Origin: Dryas octopetala
Lineage: Eukaryota; Streptophyta; Magnoliopsida; Rosales; Rosaceae
DNA: 64,000 bases
Direction: 5' to 3'
Assembly: GCA_963921425.1 (NCBI GenBank)
Contig: OY992839.1
Span: 18,522,910 to 18,586,909, forward strand
Shown here: piece by piece, positions 60,891-64,000 of the stretch
Layout: every line of letters begins with the position of its first letter
Position numbering within the stretch: the stretch's first letter is position 1
Program-made: the position numbers and the translations under genes
Notes under the pieces: generated by a model
The model's database searches: none
The model's input: the letters and a program-made list of their open reading frames with translations, nothing else
What the model was told of the DNA's origin: nothing

Positions 60891-60921
<31 letters not shown>

Positions 60922-61909
60922 TCCTAACAAGAAGAAAATTTTACAGGTGGAAAATATTTTGGTCATTGGACACAGTCGTTGTGGTGGGATAAGTAGGCTT
61001 ATGACTCATCCGGAAGACGGCTCTGTTCCTTAGTAAGGCTCTATATATACATATAAATTAATGAAAGTTGTAATTAACTTGTGAAAGATAAATATCTTAA
61101 ACAATCATTTTTTATTAATTAATAATTATTGTCTATGAGATTTAATTAATCAATTGTTTGTCGAGTAGAGTTTTTGTTAGTAAGGTTTCTAGTAGAACAA
61201 AAAATTCATTGCTTCACAAGAAAGCACCAAAAGTGTTCTCTTAATGGGCCTAATCCCATATAAACCTTAAACACCTTTCATAAATAAATATAAAACAAAA
61301 AAAAAAAAAAAAAAAACCCAAAACCCTGAACTTTTTTTTTGGCGAGGAAAAACCCTAAACCCTTAATCAACTAAGTAGTGAATTTTTGAAGTAACATGAG
61401 AACTTGCTAATTGTACATAATTTTGCCTTCATTGAATGAAATTTGCAGTGACTTCATAGATGAATGGGTTAAAATTGGTTTACCTGCCAAGGCTAAGGTT
61501 ATAGGAGAGGGACAAGGTGGTAATGATATCAATGAACAATCTGAGGCTTGTGCAAGGGTAAGCTTAATTAATTAACTCCCAACTCATTTGGTTATACATT
61601 TTCATATTGGGTTAATGGAATATTATTTTCAAGGCATTGTGCACTTTGTTCACCTTTCATGTTTGAAATAAATCTGATCACTCAATTACATCTTTTTTTT
61701 TTTATCTTGAATTAATAATATATAATTTTATGCAGGAAGCAGTGAATTTGTCATTGGTAAACCTACAAACTTATCCTTATGTTCAAAGGGAGATCTCCAA
61801 CAGAAACCTAGCACTCAAGGGTGGTTACTATGACTTTGTCCATGGAGTTTTCGAGCTTTGGGACCTTGAATCGCACATTTCACCTCCCATCATCATACCA
61901 CCACCTTAA
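57228..61909 (+). CDS. Beta-carbonic anhydrase, probably cytosolic
   Basis: Reversibly hydrates CO2 to bicarbonate. Eight coding exons: 57228-57271, 58841-58984, 59805-59853, 60017-60133, 60751-60804, 60947-61032, 61449-61557 and 61736-61909. They total 777 nt, encoding 258 residues in a continuous frame. Beta-class zinc ligands are present: C85 in 'FACSDSR' with its D87/R89 dyad, and H145 and C148 in 'IGHSRCGG'. Other conserved blocks are '[13 protein letters not shown]', '[11 protein letters not shown]', '[16 protein letters not shown]'. The N-terminus ([14 protein letters not shown]) is short with no chloroplast transit peptide, and the length matches cytosolic plant isoforms, so cytosol is inferred. 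All introns are GT-AG. Intron 1 contains a partial duplication of the exon 2 acceptor (58355-58497), and introns 2, 4 and 5 hold MITE-like and TA repeats. A TATA box and leader intron are visible upstream. Intact. Confidence 0.95.
58355..58497 (+). repeat. Duplicated acceptor and exon 2 start in carbonic anhydrase intron 1
   Basis: The sequence from 'gtacagggaaattaaa' to 'gctggacgatgtggct' matches 58730-58870 closely. It includes 'ttaatttgttgcatggaata', the acceptor 'atttgcag' and the first bases of exon 2, minus a roughly 9-bp piece ('gagaaggaa'). The upstream copy then diverges. Related 'tatggaggt(t/c)acccctg' phrases flank both copies (58330, 58515), suggesting one tandem duplication of about 370 bp. 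Confidence 0.85.
60823..60918. repeat. Two (TA)n microsatellites in carbonic anhydrase intron 5
   Basis: TA runs at about 60824-60854 and 60890-60918, separated by roughly 35 bp, within a 142-bp intron between exons 5 and 6. They leave little room for other intron signals and are likely length-polymorphic. Confidence 0.85.
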
Positions 61910-62694
61910 TTTATAGTAATGTGCCTCTATGAATAAGTGAATGATAAATAAAGCAGAGGATCCCCTAGTCTTAGTGCTATTGCTTCCTCTTGTGTGTTGG
62001 TTTTTCATCACAATGTCTGTGTAATGTTTGTTGCTTTGTTGCTTGTTCAGTTGAACTAGGCATTCTATATTTCTATGTACCTCTTTTGAAGGAAACTGTG
62101 GTAATAATAAATAGCAGCCATCATGTGCTGCCTCTTCTATTGCTTTCTGATGCCCTAAATATAGAGAGATAGAGGAACTGCTGGATCATATCACATAAAA
62201 ATTGACGACAAAGGTGTTCATCGCCTATTATTATATGCCATCTACATATATTGATCAAATCTTTGAGTGCAATTAGAAGTTAAATAAAAAAAAAATTAAA
62301 AAAAAAGGGGCAAACTAGCTCTGGTTGGTAACCCCAACCATAAACAGACCATAAAAAACTATTATAAACTTAGTGCACAAGTTAGATTCATTCTTTTAGG
62401 CTATCATCCAATATGTCCTCTGCATAGTGCAGAACTGCATACAGCCATAACATCTCCGAGACCTTTCACAAGGAACTTCAGGATTGTGAAGGCAATCTTC
62501 TATTTTGGTCCCGTCCTATGAAAATGACTTTGTTTTGAGAAAATTATATTAAAACAGACAAATGAAACAGCAATGACTGTATTGTATTGTGATGATAAAA
62601 AATTTACACTTCCTATAAACATAATAATCCATGCAACTAGCAAAATGACCATCAATGCATTGTCATTCCAACGACCGCTTCAATTACTTAGAAA
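61910..62694. other. Carbonic anhydrase 3' flank and convergent intergenic region
   Basis: 3' UTR-like sequence with 'aataaa' type words near 61946 ('gataaataaagc') and 62106. The gap to the stop of the convergent TFIIE-beta gene is 785 bp. The ORF at 62573-63043 on the plus strand is antisense to TFIIE-beta and not supported as a gene. Confidence 0.45.
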
Positions 62695-63878
62695 TCAGGA
62701 ACCATTTAGCTTCTGGAAAAGCTCTGGAAGATGGGCGTTGGTTAGCTTGGTCCTCTTGCTGATCTCATGCTTCTTCTTCTTGGGCTTGGGCTTGGAAGAA
62801 ATGCCTAGACCCTGCTCTATGGCCCTCCTCTTCGCGGTGTCTGTGGCCGGCTTGATCCCATTCTTCTGGAGATCCTTCTCAATGTCGATCATATCACGGG
62901 GCAATTCAATCCCCCTAAAGAGTAGTTTAAGGTCATCATCCACCTTCATGCCCGGCAACCTGGGGTCATTTGGATATGCTATGTCCTCTTGTGAATCAAA
63001 GTTTGAAAGCAGCCAGATGTCACCCGCAGCTTTCAAAGCCTAGAAAATAATCACCTTTTCAAGATTCTATTGCAAGAGAAGTGATCAAGAAAATATCAAT
63101 AATTCATACCACCGAAGACACACAGTAGCTTGTTTGAAACCTCAACTAAAAACAGAATGCTTGGATGAAATATGAAGATGCATAACCTTCATCCTTCATA
63201 AATCTTTATGGCCAAATTTATCCTTAATAAATCTTTTTGGCCAAATTTATCCTCTCTTGTTTTGGTTGAAGGCCAAATTTATCCTTCATAAATAAAAAGA
63301 TCTCTAAATGAATAAATCTCTTCATGTACCCAAAAAATAAAAAAATAAAAACATCTTCTGCTAAGAGATTGGCTTTTGAGATGAGCATCCTAAGCATCCA
63401 AAAAGCACCTTGTGAAATTTCAATTGCTAAAATTTTATTTTGGGATCAGTAAGACCAAGCTAAAGGCACTTGAAACTATTCCTATGAAGTTCCTTGGAGA
63501 AATGGAAACCCCATGGCCATAGCTCCTTGGATCCCCTGAATATTGACAGTTCCACTCACGTTGTTTGCAAGTTACAACATTAGCCATTATAATTTCGGGG
63601 GGAAAAAAGGTCTTGTACAGTGAGCTTCAGTGCCATATAAAATCATTTTCAGGGATCTCGATCGTCTGTCTATCTATCTATCTATCTATCTATCTATCCA
63701 TATCTATCTCTATCTCTGAGATCTCTAAACAGTAATATGGTATTCAAATGATGGTATGTACCTGCAAGTCCTCCATCACATTTGGGTATGAATCCTTGAG
63801 ATCAATGACAGGTATGCCCTCTGCAAATTTCCGAACTAAGGCACGAAGTTGACTTTTGTCCTTCAGAGCATGCTTGGA
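62695..63878 (-). CDS. TFIIE beta subunit, last two exons (5' part beyond right edge)
   Basis: Small subunit of general transcription factor IIE, which joins the RNA polymerase II pre-initiation complex and recruits TFIIH in the nucleus. On the minus strand, exon n-1 is 63878-63762 (39 codons, with 'LRALVRKFAEGIPVIDLKDS') and the last exon is 63039-62695 (114 codons plus stop). The AG acceptor and GT donor are normal and the join is in frame. The last exon has 'AAGDIWLLSNFDSQEDIAYP', 'LFRGIELPRDMIDIEKDLQK', a lysine-rich stretch ('KPKPKKKKHEISKRTKLTN') and the end 'HLPELFQKLNGS', characteristic of plant TFIIE-beta C-termini. The N-terminal winged-helix exons lie right of the window. No damage seen. 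Confidence 0.88.
63669..63700. repeat. (CTAT)n microsatellite
   Basis: About seven uninterrupted 'ctat' units, inside the last intron of TFIIE-beta. A likely polymorphic marker. Confidence 0.9.
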
Positions 63879-64000
63879 CTACAGATAAAAAAAAAAATAC
63901 AAGTCAAAATGTCATCCTTCTTGGAAGTGATAAACGGAAAGGCTATCCATACTTCAAATACAAAAACCATAAATATGCCAGTCTACTGAGGCATGCAGGT

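Noticed and set aside
62573-63043. 156-codon plus-strand ORF
   Set aside because: Antisense shadow of the TFIIE-beta last exon.

Overview
The window is plant nuclear DNA, most likely from a woody eudicot. It is AT-rich, its genes carry many GT-AG introns, and the recognisable proteins (serine decarboxylase, POP1, Notchless, beta-carbonic anhydrase, TFIIE-beta, a class XII LRR receptor kinase) have land-plant-type sequences. Most of the remaining sequence is nested transposable elements. I cannot name the species. There is no bacterial-type operon, CRISPR array, rRNA or convincing tRNA.

Layout. 1-2.5 kb: the 5' half of a serine decarboxylase gene (minus strand), followed by GA and A-rich tracts. 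4.8-11.85 kb: a PIF/Harbinger-like DNA transposon with TAA target duplications. It carries a broken Myb/SANT-like gene but no transposase that I can see, and it is split by a very young, internally deleted Ty1/copia element (6.8-10.3 kb). 12.0-17.0 kb: a cluster of foldback MITEs, several with perfect 8-9 bp target duplications, plus a short unrecognised coding-like fragment at 15.2 kb. 18.2-24.35 kb: a complete POP1 gene (RNase P/MRP protein subunit, 10 coding exons). 25.1-32.1 kb: an older Ty1/copia element (minus strand) inserted inside a copia gag fragment. 32.7-34.5 kb: a broken LRR-XII receptor-kinase gene. 35.2-39.2 kb: a triplicated non-coding locus containing a 113-bp tandem repeat. 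40.36-45.44 kb: a small terminal-inverted-repeat element split by a 4.37-kb probable solo LTR. 45.57 kb: an isolated first exon of a Notchless (NLE) gene. 46-56 kb: MITEs, hAT-type elements, LTR debris and a second copy of the small element family. 56.5-61.9 kb: a complete beta-carbonic anhydrase gene (8 coding exons). 62.7-64 kb: the last two exons of TFIIE-beta (minus strand).

Only POP1 and the carbonic anhydrase are complete and intact. TFIIE-beta runs off the right edge, and serine decarboxylase is either truncated or has its 3' exons beyond the left edge. The genes are unrelated housekeeping and metabolic loci with no shared pathway. I found no convincing new defence or biosynthetic system. 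The observations most worth checking are the gag-protease-only copia element, the transposase-less Myb-bearing Harbinger element, a small transposon family with TIR GAGWG and 8-bp target duplications, a duplicated splice acceptor inside the carbonic anhydrase gene, and a long hairpin at 53.45 kb. Exon boundaries and repeat ends were read by eye from the sequence; percentages and phylogenetic placements were not computed.
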